From positions 248,001 to 312,000 of the forward strand of contig JACKBX010000009.1 in NCBI GenBank assembly GCA_020634375.1: 64,000 bases of DNA, given 5' to 3'. A program made the position numbers and the translations under genes. The notes beneath the pieces were generated by a model, which saw only the letters and a list, made by a program, of their open reading frames with translations, was not told where the DNA came from and did not search any database. Origin of the DNA: Ardenticatenaceae bacterium. GTDB lineage: Bacteria; Chloroflexota; Anaerolineae; Promineifilales; Promineifilaceae. This document shows positions 15,336 through 22,570 of the stretch, piece by piece (positions within the stretch are counted from its first letter, which is position 1; the number at the start of each line of letters is the position of its first letter).

Positions 15336-15983
15336 CTACTCTTCTTCGTCCTTCGCTTTCTCTTTCGGGGGGGATGGCGCTTGCAATGAGCCAGAATCAT
15401 TAACCCGTAGGACGCGCACCATGCCATTGTCTAATAAGGCCAGCACGCTAATGGATGCTGGTGAAACAACAATGCGCTGGAATAAATCGAGGTGAACGCC
15501 CAAATAATGCGCCAACACCATTTTGATTAGATCCGCGTGGGAGACAACCACAACGGTTTCTTTTTGATGCTGCTTGCTAATTTGTTCCAAAGCTTGCACG
15601 GCGCGAAATTGTACTTCATGCAGAGACTCTCCTTGGGGAAACTGGAAACGGCTGGGTGTGTGCTGCACCGCGTGCCATGATTTTTTTCGGGCGAGCTTTT
15701 TGATTTTTTTGCCTTCCCATTTGCCATAACGGACTTCCCCTAAATCATCCCGTTCGATGATGTCGAGATGGTGTTGGTTGGCCATGTAGACGGCCGTTTC
15801 CACACACCGCGTTACAGGACTGCTGTACACCGCCTTTATGGGCAAATCAGCCAGACGCTGCGCAGCCTCGGCCGCTTGCCGGTGTCCATTTTCATTGAGA
15901 TGCACACCGGGAATCCAACCCGCCAGGCGGTTCTTTTTCACCCAATCATTTTCCCCATGCCGTACCAAAACAATCATTGACAT
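15336..15983 (-). CDS. Histidine phosphatase superfamily, MSMEG_4193-type phosphomutase
   Basis: 215 residues from the ATG at 15983 (a second ATG lies two codons later). The phosphoglycerate-mutase fold is shown by the LVRHGEN motif with its catalytic histidine, the arginine in TRCVETA, the FPQGESLHEVQFRA block and the second catalytic histidine in VVVSHADLIK. First gene of the trio; 25 bases separate it from DUF3090. The MSMEG_4193 type is named as a putative phosphomutase, but whether it is a mutase or phosphatase is not established. No Shine-Dalgarno site is visible before either start. Confidence 0.88.
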   Translation of the reverse strand: MSMIVLVRHGENDWVKKNRLAGWIPGVHLNENGHRQAAEAAQRLADLPIKAVYSSPVTRCVETAVYMANQHHLDIIERDDLGEVRYGKWEGKKIKKLARKKSWHAVQHTPSRFQFPQGESLHEVQFRAVQALEQISKQHQKETVVVVSHADLIKMVLAHYLGVHLDLFQRIVVSPASISVLALLDNGMVRVLRVNDSGSLQAPSPPKEKAKDEEE

Positions 15984-16081
15984 GGAGGAATGATAGCACA
16001 ATTCAATAGGGGGAGGAAAACCGGTCAGCGTCTGGCTGAAATGCTGAAATGTTGACCACTTGAATACCATCTACACCGCTT

Positions 16082-16110
16082 TTGTCACGTAAGGGGCAGC
16101 ATGATAAAAT
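16082..16110 (+). promoter_or_regulatory. Promoter of aspS
   Basis: TTGTCA (16082-16087), a 17-base spacer, and TAAAAT (16105-16110). This is a near-consensus housekeeping promoter, giving a leader of about 93 bases before the aspS ATG. Confidence 0.75.
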
Positions 16111-16142
16111 TTGAGCAATTTCCACTAACTGATTGCTGCAAG

Positions 16143-16172
16143 GGCGCAAGCGAGTATTGCGCCTTTGTTTTT
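16143..16172 (+). terminator. Terminator-like hairpin in the aspS leader (candidate attenuator)
   Basis: GGCGCAA (16143-16149) pairs with TTGCGCC (16157-16163) around a 7-base loop, followed by TTTGTTTTTT. It lies downstream of the promoter and upstream of the start codon. An earlier AGCAAT (16114-16119) can pair either with ATTGCT at 16132 or with the ATTGC that forms part of this stem, so mutually exclusive folds are possible. No T-box sequence is seen. Confidence 0.55.
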
Positions 16173-16209
16173 TGAGATAGGACTACAGGACACACTGAGG
16201 AAGGACGGT

Positions 16210-17985
16210 ATGCTAAAGACACATAGTTGTGGTGAACTGCGTGGCGAGCACGTAGGGCAGGTGGTGAAGCTGGCGGGGTGGGTAAGCCGCCGCCGCGATA
16301 TGGGCGGCGTGATTTTTATCGACTTGCGTGATCGTAATGGTAAAACGCAAGTGGTAATTGATTCAGGGCGTTCGCAAGAGAATTTTGACCTGGCACAGCA
16401 GATTCGCAGTGAGTACGTGCTGCAAATAACGGGCGAGGTGGTACGCCGCCTGGCAGGCCAAGAGAACCCGAATTTGCCAACAGGTGACATTGAAGTGACA
16501 GCAACTGAGGTGACGGTGTTGAATCCGGCCAAAACACCGCCGTTTCAGATTGATCGCGAAACGGCCGTAGACGAATCCCTGCGCCTCAAATTTCGTTACC
16601 TTGACCTGCGCCGCGAGCGGTTGCAGCGCAACATCATTTTGCGCCACAAAGCCATCAAATTCATCCGCGACTTTTTAGACCAGCGCGACTTTGTGGAAAT
16701 TGAAACCCCCATCCTCTTCAAAAGTACGCCAGAAGGAGCGCGAGACTATTTAGTGCCCAGCCGCGTGCATCCCGGCAAATTCTATGCTCTGCCGCAAAGC
16801 CCGCAGCAGCTCAAACAGTTGCTTATGGTGGCCGGATATGAGCGTTACTTCCAGATTGCACGCTGCTTCCGCGATGAAGATTTGCGTGCAGACCGCCAAC
16901 CAGAATTCACACAATTAGACATGGAAATCAGCTTTGTGGAGCGCGATGATATTCTGGATTTGATTGAAGCGTTAATGGTGGGCATGGTGAAGGAAGTGAG
17001 CCTTGTGCCGTTGGCTTCTGCGCAATTCCCTCGCATCAGCTACCGTGAGGCGATGGAACGCTTTGGCACAGATCGCCCCGACCTGCGCTATGGCCTGGAA
17101 TTGGTAGACATTTCTGACATTGCGGGCAAGAGTGCTTTCCGCGTATTTGCCGAGAATGCGGCGGCGGGTAACCCAGTGAAGGCGATTCGCGTGCCCGGCT
17201 GTGGCAATTACAGCCGCAAGGAAGTTAGCGAGTTGGAAGAGATTGCCAAAGCGAATGGCGCTAAAGGGCTGGCGACGATGGCGCTAGACCCGGACACGGG
17301 CGAGATGAAGGGCTTTATCACCAAATTCTTCACCGTAGATCAACTGATTGCTCTGACAGAACGGCTGGAAGCCGAGCCAGGCGATTTGCTCTTGTTTGCC
17401 AGCGACGAAAAGCTGGTGGTGTATGCGGTGCTGGGTGCGCTGCGCGAGGAGATGGGCCGCCGCCTGGGCTTGAAGGATACCAATGAGCTGTCGTTTTGCT
17501 GGGTGATTGACTTCCCGCTATTTGAGGAGACGTTGGAGGATGAGCATTATGCGCCTAGCCACCATATGTTTACGGCTCCGAAGCGGGCGCACATTCCGCT
17601 GCTGGATACCGATCCGCACGCCGTACTCAGTGAGCAGTATGACCTGGTGTGTAATGGCTTTGAGGTGGCTGGCGGGAGTATTCGTATTCATGAACGGCCG
17701 TTGCAGCGCAAAATCATGGAACTCATCGGCTTCTCTTGGGAAGAGGCAGAAGAGCAATTCGGCCACATGTTGGAAGCGTTTGAGTACGGCGCACCGCCAC
17801 ACGGCGGCATCGCTCCCGGCATTGACCGCATCGTCGCCCTCATGGCGGGCGAACCAAACATCCGCGAGGTCATGGCCTTCCCCAAGACGGCCCAGGCTAC
17901 TGATTTGATGTCCGATACCCCATCTTATGTGGCGCAAAAGCAGCTTGATGAACTGCAATTAGCTGTGCTGTCGCAAGAAGAATAG
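16210..17985 (+). CDS. aspS: Aspartyl-tRNA synthetase
   Basis: 591 residues from the ATG at 16210, chosen because AAGGACGGT precedes it and MLKTHSCGELR is the normal start. Charges tRNA-Asp with aspartate. Domains in order are an OB-fold anticodon-binding domain (about 1-110, GWVSRRRDMGG), a class II catalytic core with motif 2 (FRDEDLRADRQPEFTQLD), the bacterial GAD insertion (about 290-405), and motif 3 near the end (GGIAPGIDRIVALMAG). Full length and intact. A Gat amidotransferase subunit (gatB) is encoded at 53748, so this genome may also use indirect Asn or Gln charging; whether this enzyme is non-discriminating cannot be read from sequence. Confidence 0.97.
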   Translation: MLKTHSCGELRGEHVGQVVKLAGWVSRRRDMGGVIFIDLRDRNGKTQVVIDSGRSQENFDLAQQIRSEYVLQITGEVVRRLAGQENPNLPTGDIEVTATEVTVLNPAKTPPFQIDRETAVDESLRLKFRYLDLRRERLQRNIILRHKAIKFIRDFLDQRDFVEIETPILFKSTPEGARDYLVPSRVHPGKFYALPQSPQQLKQLLMVAGYERYFQIARCFRDEDLRADRQPEFTQLDMEISFVERDDILDLIEALMVGMVKEVSLVPLASAQFPRISYREAMERFGTDRPDLRYGLELVDISDIAGKSAFRVFAENAAAGNPVKAIRVPGCGNYSRKEVSELEEIAKANGAKGLATMALDPDTGEMKGFITKFFTVDQLIALTERLEAEPGDLLLFASDEKLVVYAVLGALREEMGRRLGLKDTNELSFCWVIDFPLFEETLEDEHYAPSHHMFTAPKRAHIPLLDTDPHAVLSEQYDLVCNGFEVAGGSIRIHERPLQRKIMELIGFSWEEAEEQFGHMLEAFEYGAPPHGGIAPGIDRIVALMAGEPNIREVMAFPKTAQATDLMSDTPSYVAQKQLDELQLAVLSQEE

Positions 17986-18004
17986 TGATAGTAAGGGAAG
18001 AAAG

Positions 18005-18029
18005 CGAGGCAAACATGGCGCTTGCCTCG
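18005..18029 (+). terminator. Hairpin after aspS
   Basis: CGAGGCAA (18005-18012) pairs with TTGCCTCG (18022-18029) over 8 bp with a 9-base loop, then a pyrimidine-rich TCTTCTTCTCT. It lies about 20 bases after the aspS stop and is likely its terminator, although the U-tract is poor. The remaining bases to 18212 hold no gene that I can see. Confidence 0.6.
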
Positions 18030-18212
18030 TCTTCTTCTCTGGATTGGGTCGCATAGACATTCCTCACAAACTACAGTATAGTTAATTCTGACAATTTGCC
18101 CCTTGTTTACAAGCGGGCTTCTTTTTTACACTACCTTTTTGGTGTTTGGATTGGTATTTACGATTTGGCAGCGTTTGCCTCGGCAAATGTTGAGTGAAAA
18201 TGGAGGTTTAGC

Positions 18213-18509
18213 ATGTTAAAGAAAAGTTATTCAAAGACAGGCGATTTTTGCCGTGTGACGTTTAAGTTGCCTGTGGAGGTTGGGGCGGAAACGGCCGTAC
18301 TCGCGGGCGAATTCAATGATTGGGACACCAATGCCAAACCCATGCGAAAATTAAAAGATGGCAGCTTCAGTCAAACCGTTTCTGTTGAGGCTGGACGTAG
18401 CTATCGCTTCCGTTATCTACTAGATGGCGAACGCTGGGAAAACGATTGGGAAGCCGACGGATACGCAGCAAACGAACATGGCAGCGACGACTCCGTTGTA
18501 GACGTATAA
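18213..18509 (+). CDS. Small isoamylase-N/AMPK glycogen-binding-fold (CBM48-like) protein
   Basis: 98 residues; ATG after GGAGG. The whole protein is one early-set beta-sandwich of the AMPK1_CBM/CBM48 type: VLAGEFNDWDTNAKPMRK carries the characteristic F-N-x-W, and SYRFRYLLDGERWENDW the later aromatic residues that contact glucan in this family. Stand-alone proteins of this kind are common in chloroflexotes and proteobacteria; a glycogen-binding or regulatory role is assumed by family only. No glycogen enzymes lie nearby. Confidence 0.88.
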   Translation: MLKKSYSKTGDFCRVTFKLPVEVGAETAVLAGEFNDWDTNAKPMRKLKDGSFSQTVSVEAGRSYRFRYLLDGERWENDWEADGYAANEHGSDDSVVDV

Positions 18510-18609
18510 ACCTTGTCACTATTCTCGGAACAGCCGAGTTTCGAGAAGGATTTGTGTGGCGCTTCCATTGAGGGCGTGTCATAATCAAATCAGGTAACAA
18601 CTTTGATAA

Positions 18610-18631
18610 GCCGCAATCCTTGTATTGCGGC
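18610..18631 (+). promoter_or_regulatory. Leader hairpin before the amino acid binding protein
   Basis: GCCGCAAT (18610-18617) and ATTGCGGC (18624-18631) form a perfect 8-bp stem with a 6-base loop, seven bases upstream of the AAGGAG site for the gene at 18650. It may protect the 5' end or tune translation. Confidence 0.45.
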
Positions 18632-18649
18632 GTAAATAAGGAGAGAGAT

Positions 18650-19504
18650 ATGAAGAAAATTAGTGTGTTGTTTGTTCTATTTATCTTGTTGCTTGGCCTA
18701 TTGGTAGCCTGTGGTGCGCAAAATAATGAGCCAGCCGCCAGCGACACCGGCAGCGAATCTAGCACTGAGTCCACCAGCGGGCTGCCTGACTTAGGCGGAC
18801 GCGAAATAACAGTTGCCGTAGAAAACGCCTACCTGCCTTTTAACTACATTGACCCCAATACGGGCGACCCGGCTGGTTGGGACTATGATGCCATCGACGC
18901 GATGTGCGAATTGCTCAACTGCACCCCGGTTTATGTGGCAGCAGCTTGGGAAGGGATGATTCAAGCGATTGCCGATGGTCAATACGATATGGCCGCCGAT
19001 GGTATCACCATCACCGATGACCGCGCCGAAATCGTAGACTTCTCGGATGGCTACATCAGCATTGAGCAGCGTTTGCTGGTACGCAAGGATGAAGACCGCT
19101 TCGCCAGCGTTGAGGATATCCAGAATAATGCTGACATCCGTATTGGTACACAAACCGGAACAACGAACTATGAGACGGCCGCAGGCCTCTTTGACACCGA
19201 CCGCATTGATGCCTTTGAACAATTCCCCTTCGCTGTGCAGGCGCTGCTTTCTGGTGATATTGACGTTGTCATTATGGACGAGACCGCTGGGCAAGGTTAC
19301 GTCGGCGTCAACGCCGGCGAACTCAAACTGGTAGGCGAATCCCTCTCCAGTGACCAGTTAGGGTTCATCTTCCCCAAGGACAGCGACCTTGTTGCTCCTA
19401 TTAACGCAGCCATTGCTGAACTACGTGCTAATGGCACCCTCGACCAACTGGCCGACCAATATTTCTCTGATAAATTCACCATTACCTATGACGATTTAGA
19501 GTAA
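18650..19504 (+). CDS. Polar amino acid ABC transporter, substrate-binding lipoprotein
   Basis: 284 residues. A signal sequence ends in the lipobox LLVACGA at about residue 21, so it is lipid-anchored outside the membrane. Type II periplasmic binding fold of family 3 (SBP_bac_3): AYLPFNYIDPNTGDPAGWDY, the DGITITDDRAEIVDFSDGY hinge block and the LLSGDIDVVIMDE segment. Preceded by AAGGAG six bases before the ATG, whereas a TTG/ATG further upstream has none. Binds a polar amino acid (glutamine, glutamate or arginine type) and hands it to the permease at 19669. A strong terminator follows it, which would give excess binding protein over the membrane subunits. Confidence 0.93.
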   Translation: MKKISVLFVLFILLLGLLVACGAQNNEPAASDTGSESSTESTSGLPDLGGREITVAVENAYLPFNYIDPNTGDPAGWDYDAIDAMCELLNCTPVYVAAAWEGMIQAIADGQYDMAADGITITDDRAEIVDFSDGYISIEQRLLVRKDEDRFASVEDIQNNADIRIGTQTGTTNYETAAGLFDTDRIDAFEQFPFAVQALLSGDIDVVIMDETAGQGYVGVNAGELKLVGESLSSDQLGFIFPKDSDLVAPINAAIAELRANGTLDQLADQYFSDKFTITYDDLE

Positions 19505-19532
19505 ATAAGTGACCGACCCGAAATGATCAAGG

Positions 19533-19567
19533 AGCCAGGCTGATTTTTTCAGCCTGGCTTTTTTTTC
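19533..19567 (+). terminator. Rho-independent terminator after the binding-protein gene
   Basis: AGCCAGGCTGA (19533-19543) pairs perfectly with TCAGCCTGGCT (19549-19559) over 11 bp; the run of eight T's begins within the stem end. Partial read-through would allow high binding-protein and low permease levels, as is common in such operons. Confidence 0.93.
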
Positions 19568-19668
19568 ACATTTGATATTTCAAGGTATTATTTTAGGTAT
19601 AGATTGATTCCCCGCTGTCCACAGGTAAATGCTGCGACAAGTTCAGCAGCCCCCCAAGAGGAGGGAAC

Positions 19669-20502
19669 ATGACCGCACTTGAAGAAAAGACTAACAAAAA
19701 AGCCCCCGGCGGCAGTGCCTGGCGCGAGTTCCCCTGGTGGTTAGTCGCCATTATCATTTTCCTCATTACAATGGGAATACTCATTGCCACCCAACCAGAG
19801 TTCAAACGCGCCTTCTTATTTATAAAAGGTGGGTTTGGAAGCCTGGAGGACTTTCCCGATGTGGTTGCTCTCATTGGTAAGGGGATTTCCGTCACGGTTT
19901 ACACGACGCTGGTTGGCTTTGCTTTTGCACTTGTGTTTGGCCTGCTGGCTGGACTAGGCCGTATTAGCAGCAACGTCATTTTGCGTAACACCGCTATTTT
20001 CTATGTGGAATTTATACGTGGTGTGCCTACACTTGTACTCATCTTCACTGTGGCCTTTGTCCTCGTGCCCTGGATTGCAGGCGGTGAAAACAGTGGCGTT
20101 TCCATGAGTTCCCGTGCTGTATTTGCCCTTGCTATTATCTACGGCGCATTTCTGGCCGAAATTTTCCGCGCCGGTATCGAATCCATTTCAAAAGGGCAGA
20201 TGGAAGCGGCTCGTTCTTTGGGCATGACGCATGGACAAGCCATGCGTCACATCATTTTACCCCAGGCGGTGCGCAACATTTTGCCTGCGTTGGGCAACGA
20301 TTTCATCGCCATGCTCAAGGACTCTTCCCTGGTTTCTGTGTTAGCCGTGCGCGACGTAACGCAGCAGGGTCGCCTGTATGCGAGCAGCACTTTCCGCTTT
20401 CGCGAGAGCTATCTCATCCTTACTTTCCTCTACTTAACCATGACCCTCACACTTAGTTTATTGTTGCGTTGGTTTGAAAGGCGGTTAGGGAAAAATGTTT
20501 GA
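19669..20502 (+). CDS. Polar amino acid ABC transporter permease (HisM/GlnP type)
   Basis: 277 residues; ATG after GAGGAGGG. An N-terminal cytoplasmic extension precedes a first hydrophobic segment (about 22-42) and then the BPD_transp_1 permease core (about 65-270) with five further transmembrane helices. The EAA loop is visible as MEAARSLGMTHGQAMRHIIL, followed by PQAVRNILPALGNDF. A His/Glu/Gln/Arg/opine family permease; only one permease gene, so a homodimer is expected. Its 3' end overlaps the ATPase gene by eight bases. Confidence 0.93.
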   Translation: MTALEEKTNKKAPGGSAWREFPWWLVAIIIFLITMGILIATQPEFKRAFLFIKGGFGSLEDFPDVVALIGKGISVTVYTTLVGFAFALVFGLLAGLGRISSNVILRNTAIFYVEFIRGVPTLVLIFTVAFVLVPWIAGGENSGVSMSSRAVFALAIIYGAFLAEIFRAGIESISKGQMEAARSLGMTHGQAMRHIILPQAVRNILPALGNDFIAMLKDSSLVSVLAVRDVTQQGRLYASSTFRFRESYLILTFLYLTMTLTLSLLLRWFERRLGKNV

Positions 20503-21241
20503 TACAAATGACGTTATTGTAATTGATAATTTGCACAAATATTTTGGGCATATCCAGGCGGTTAAGGGGGTTAATCTCAGTGTACGCCAGGGCGAAGTGG
20601 TCATTATTGTTGGCCCTAGTGGCTCTGGCAAGAGCACGGTGTTGCGCTGCATCAACCACCTGGAAGTGCCTACCAACGGTGCGGTGTACATTGATGGCGT
20701 GCATTTGGAAGACAAAAAGACGGACATCAATAAAGTGCGGGCTGAAGTGGGTATGGTTTTTCAGCAGTTTAATCTCTTCCCGCATCTGACGGTATTGGAA
20801 AACATAACCATTGCGCAGCGTTTGGTGCGCAAGCGTAACCAGGAAGAGGCAAAGCAGATTGCTATGCAGCAGCTAACGCGGGTTGGTATCCCAGAAAAGG
20901 CGGATGCTTACCCGCGCCAGTTGTCTGGCGGGCAGCAGCAGCGTGTGGCGATTGCTCGTTCCTTGGCGATGAATCCCAAGATTATGCTGTTTGATGAGCC
21001 AACGAGCGCCCTTGATCCAGAAATGATCAAGGAGGTGCTGGACGTGATGCTGGTTTTGGCAAAAGAGGGCATGACGATGGTGGTGGTAACGCACGAAATG
21101 GGCTTTGCGCGGGCTGCTGCCGACCGCGTGGTGTTTATGGATGATGGTAGTGTGGTTGAAGTGGCATCCCCCGAACAGTTGTACACGAATCCACAGCATG
21201 ACCGCACGAAGTTGTTCCTGAGTAAAATTTTGGGGCATTGA
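20495..21241 (+). CDS. Polar amino acid ABC transporter ATPase (GlnQ type)
   Basis: 248 residues. Walker A GPSGSGKST near residue 45, Q-loop FQQFNLFPH, signature LSGGQQQRVAIAR, Walker B IMLFDEPTSALD and switch histidine VVTHEMGFARAAADR. Length and sequence are typical of GlnQ/HisP subunits. Overlaps the permease by eight bases and completes the uptake system started at 18650. The 83 bases that follow are built from short AGCTGATT- and CAGTCAGT-like words, with no terminator that I can recognise. Confidence 0.95.
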   Translation: MFDTNDVIVIDNLHKYFGHIQAVKGVNLSVRQGEVVIIVGPSGSGKSTVLRCINHLEVPTNGAVYIDGVHLEDKKTDINKVRAEVGMVFQQFNLFPHLTVLENITIAQRLVRKRNQEEAKQIAMQQLTRVGIPEKADAYPRQLSGGQQQRVAIARSLAMNPKIMLFDEPTSALDPEMIKEVLDVMLVLAKEGMTMVVVTHEMGFARAAADRVVFMDDGSVVEVASPEQLYTNPQHDRTKLFLSKILGH

Positions 21242-21324
21242 TAGCATTTCAGCCGGTCAGCATTTCAGTCAGTCAGCCTGACAAGCTGATTAGCTGATTA
21301 GCTGACAAGCTAACGGAGGTTGCG

Positions 21325-22494
21325 ATGATCACTTTTCCACTGGATCGGGAGCCGGATGGGGCGACGTTGGTATATCGCCCTTGGGGTGTACGGGCGATTA
21401 AGCTGCTGGTGACGAGTGAGGTGGAAACGGCCGTACTCCGCATCCGCCCCCGCGCCATCAAACAAACCGAGGCTGACGCCGGTATCTTCCGCGCCAGCGC
21501 CGACGACAGCGACGCCTTCGTCATTAGTTGGGGTGGCGGGCACGAACCCGGCCCCTGCCTCAAAGCCGAAGATTACCTCGTTGCCTTTGAGCGCTGTGCC
21601 GCACTACAACCGGGTGATACCTCCCTGATTTATTTCAATCTCGATCACATTGGCCCAGACCTACCCGGCGAAGCGACCGTAACAATTGAAGCCTACGACG
21701 AGAAAATGGGTGAAGTCAAAGCGACGCTGCCTATCCGCTTGCAAAAGCCCCCTGCCTACAACGATAGCGTGGTTCAATTTATACAAAATGGTGCTGTCTG
21801 GCAGCCACAGGGTACGCAAGTTGCCAGCTACGAACCGCGTTGGTGGCCGCGCCCCGCTGTGGACTACGTTCCCCTTGCCACCTATCCGCTGCAAGTGCGC
21901 TTAGATGGCAAAAGACTCCTGGTGGAATGGGGCGGCAAAACCGTTGCTCAAATCACCGACCACACTGATCCCACCGTATTGCTGCCACAGAGTATGCGCC
22001 TGGAATTATTTGAGTTTGACCGCAGCCACCTGGCATTGCGGGCCTGGTTCTTTTGGTTGGACAAAAACATTGGCAGCGGGCATGAAGTTCCTGATGCCGA
22101 ACGTTTTGATATGCTGCTGCGCAAGCAAGATGGTTACGTGACATTGGCCTGTACCGACATGCACTGGCGCGAAATGTGGGCGCAAATTGATGGTGCACCA
22201 ATGGAAGCCACGCTGGGCATGAGCCGCGCCGCCAAATTGAAACTATTGACCGAAGGCATTGCCAAAGTAAAAGCCTTTTTCACTGGCGAGAAAGAGGCAG
22301 ACCATGACGGTGTTTTTAGCCCAGTAGATGGGCCAGCGCCGCTCATTCCCAAGCAGGCGGCGCGGTTGGGCGGCGGCGATTTTGCCACACGGGGCAAAGG
22401 CGCAGAAGCGCATCTGCCCACCATCATCAATGTTGTTGAACAAAGCGATGCGACCACGCTCAAGATGGTTAGCAGTGATGTGAGATTAGGTTAA
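21325..22494 (+). CDS. Conserved-looking protein of unknown function, upstream of the CHAT gene
   Basis: 389 residues; ATG after CGGAGG. I do not recognise a family. No signal peptide or transmembrane segment. The N-terminal third is beta-rich with acidic/aromatic patches (VYRPWGVRAIKLL, FVISWGGGHEPGPC), the middle has WWPRPAVDYVPL and a repeated-strand look, and residues 230-260 (FDRSHLALRAWFFWLDKN) are aromatic-rich. The last 60 residues are low in predicted structure and end without a known motif. It is separated from the EAD-CHAT gene by a 19-bp hairpin and is in the same direction, so a functional link (substrate, sensor or regulator of the protease) is possible but not shown. Confidence 0.75.
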   Translation: MITFPLDREPDGATLVYRPWGVRAIKLLVTSEVETAVLRIRPRAIKQTEADAGIFRASADDSDAFVISWGGGHEPGPCLKAEDYLVAFERCAALQPGDTSLIYFNLDHIGPDLPGEATVTIEAYDEKMGEVKATLPIRLQKPPAYNDSVVQFIQNGAVWQPQGTQVASYEPRWWPRPAVDYVPLATYPLQVRLDGKRLLVEWGGKTVAQITDHTDPTVLLPQSMRLELFEFDRSHLALRAWFFWLDKNIGSGHEVPDAERFDMLLRKQDGYVTLACTDMHWREMWAQIDGAPMEATLGMSRAAKLKLLTEGIAKVKAFFTGEKEADHDGVFSPVDGPAPLIPKQAARLGGGDFATRGKGAEAHLPTIINVVEQSDATTLKMVSSDVRLG

Positions 22495-22498
22495 TTAT

Positions 22499-22545
22499 GG
22501 AGGGGAGGCTTTAGCCGAAATCGTTCCGGCTAAAGCCTCCTCTCC
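22499..22545 (+). repeat. 19-bp intergenic hairpin between the unknown gene and the CHAT gene
   Basis: Arms 22499-22517 and 22527-22545 pair over 19 bp with one G-T wobble around a 9-base loop; the core word is GGCTTTAGCC. No U-tract. It could separate expression of the two genes or act as a processing site. Confidence 0.7.
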
Positions 22546-22570
22546 TCTCGTTGAGTTGCGAGGAGGAAAC

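Noticed and set aside
16070..16210. T-box riboswitch upstream of aspS
   Set aside because: The leader is only about 93 bases and lacks the T-box sequence; only a simple attenuator-like hairpin is supported.
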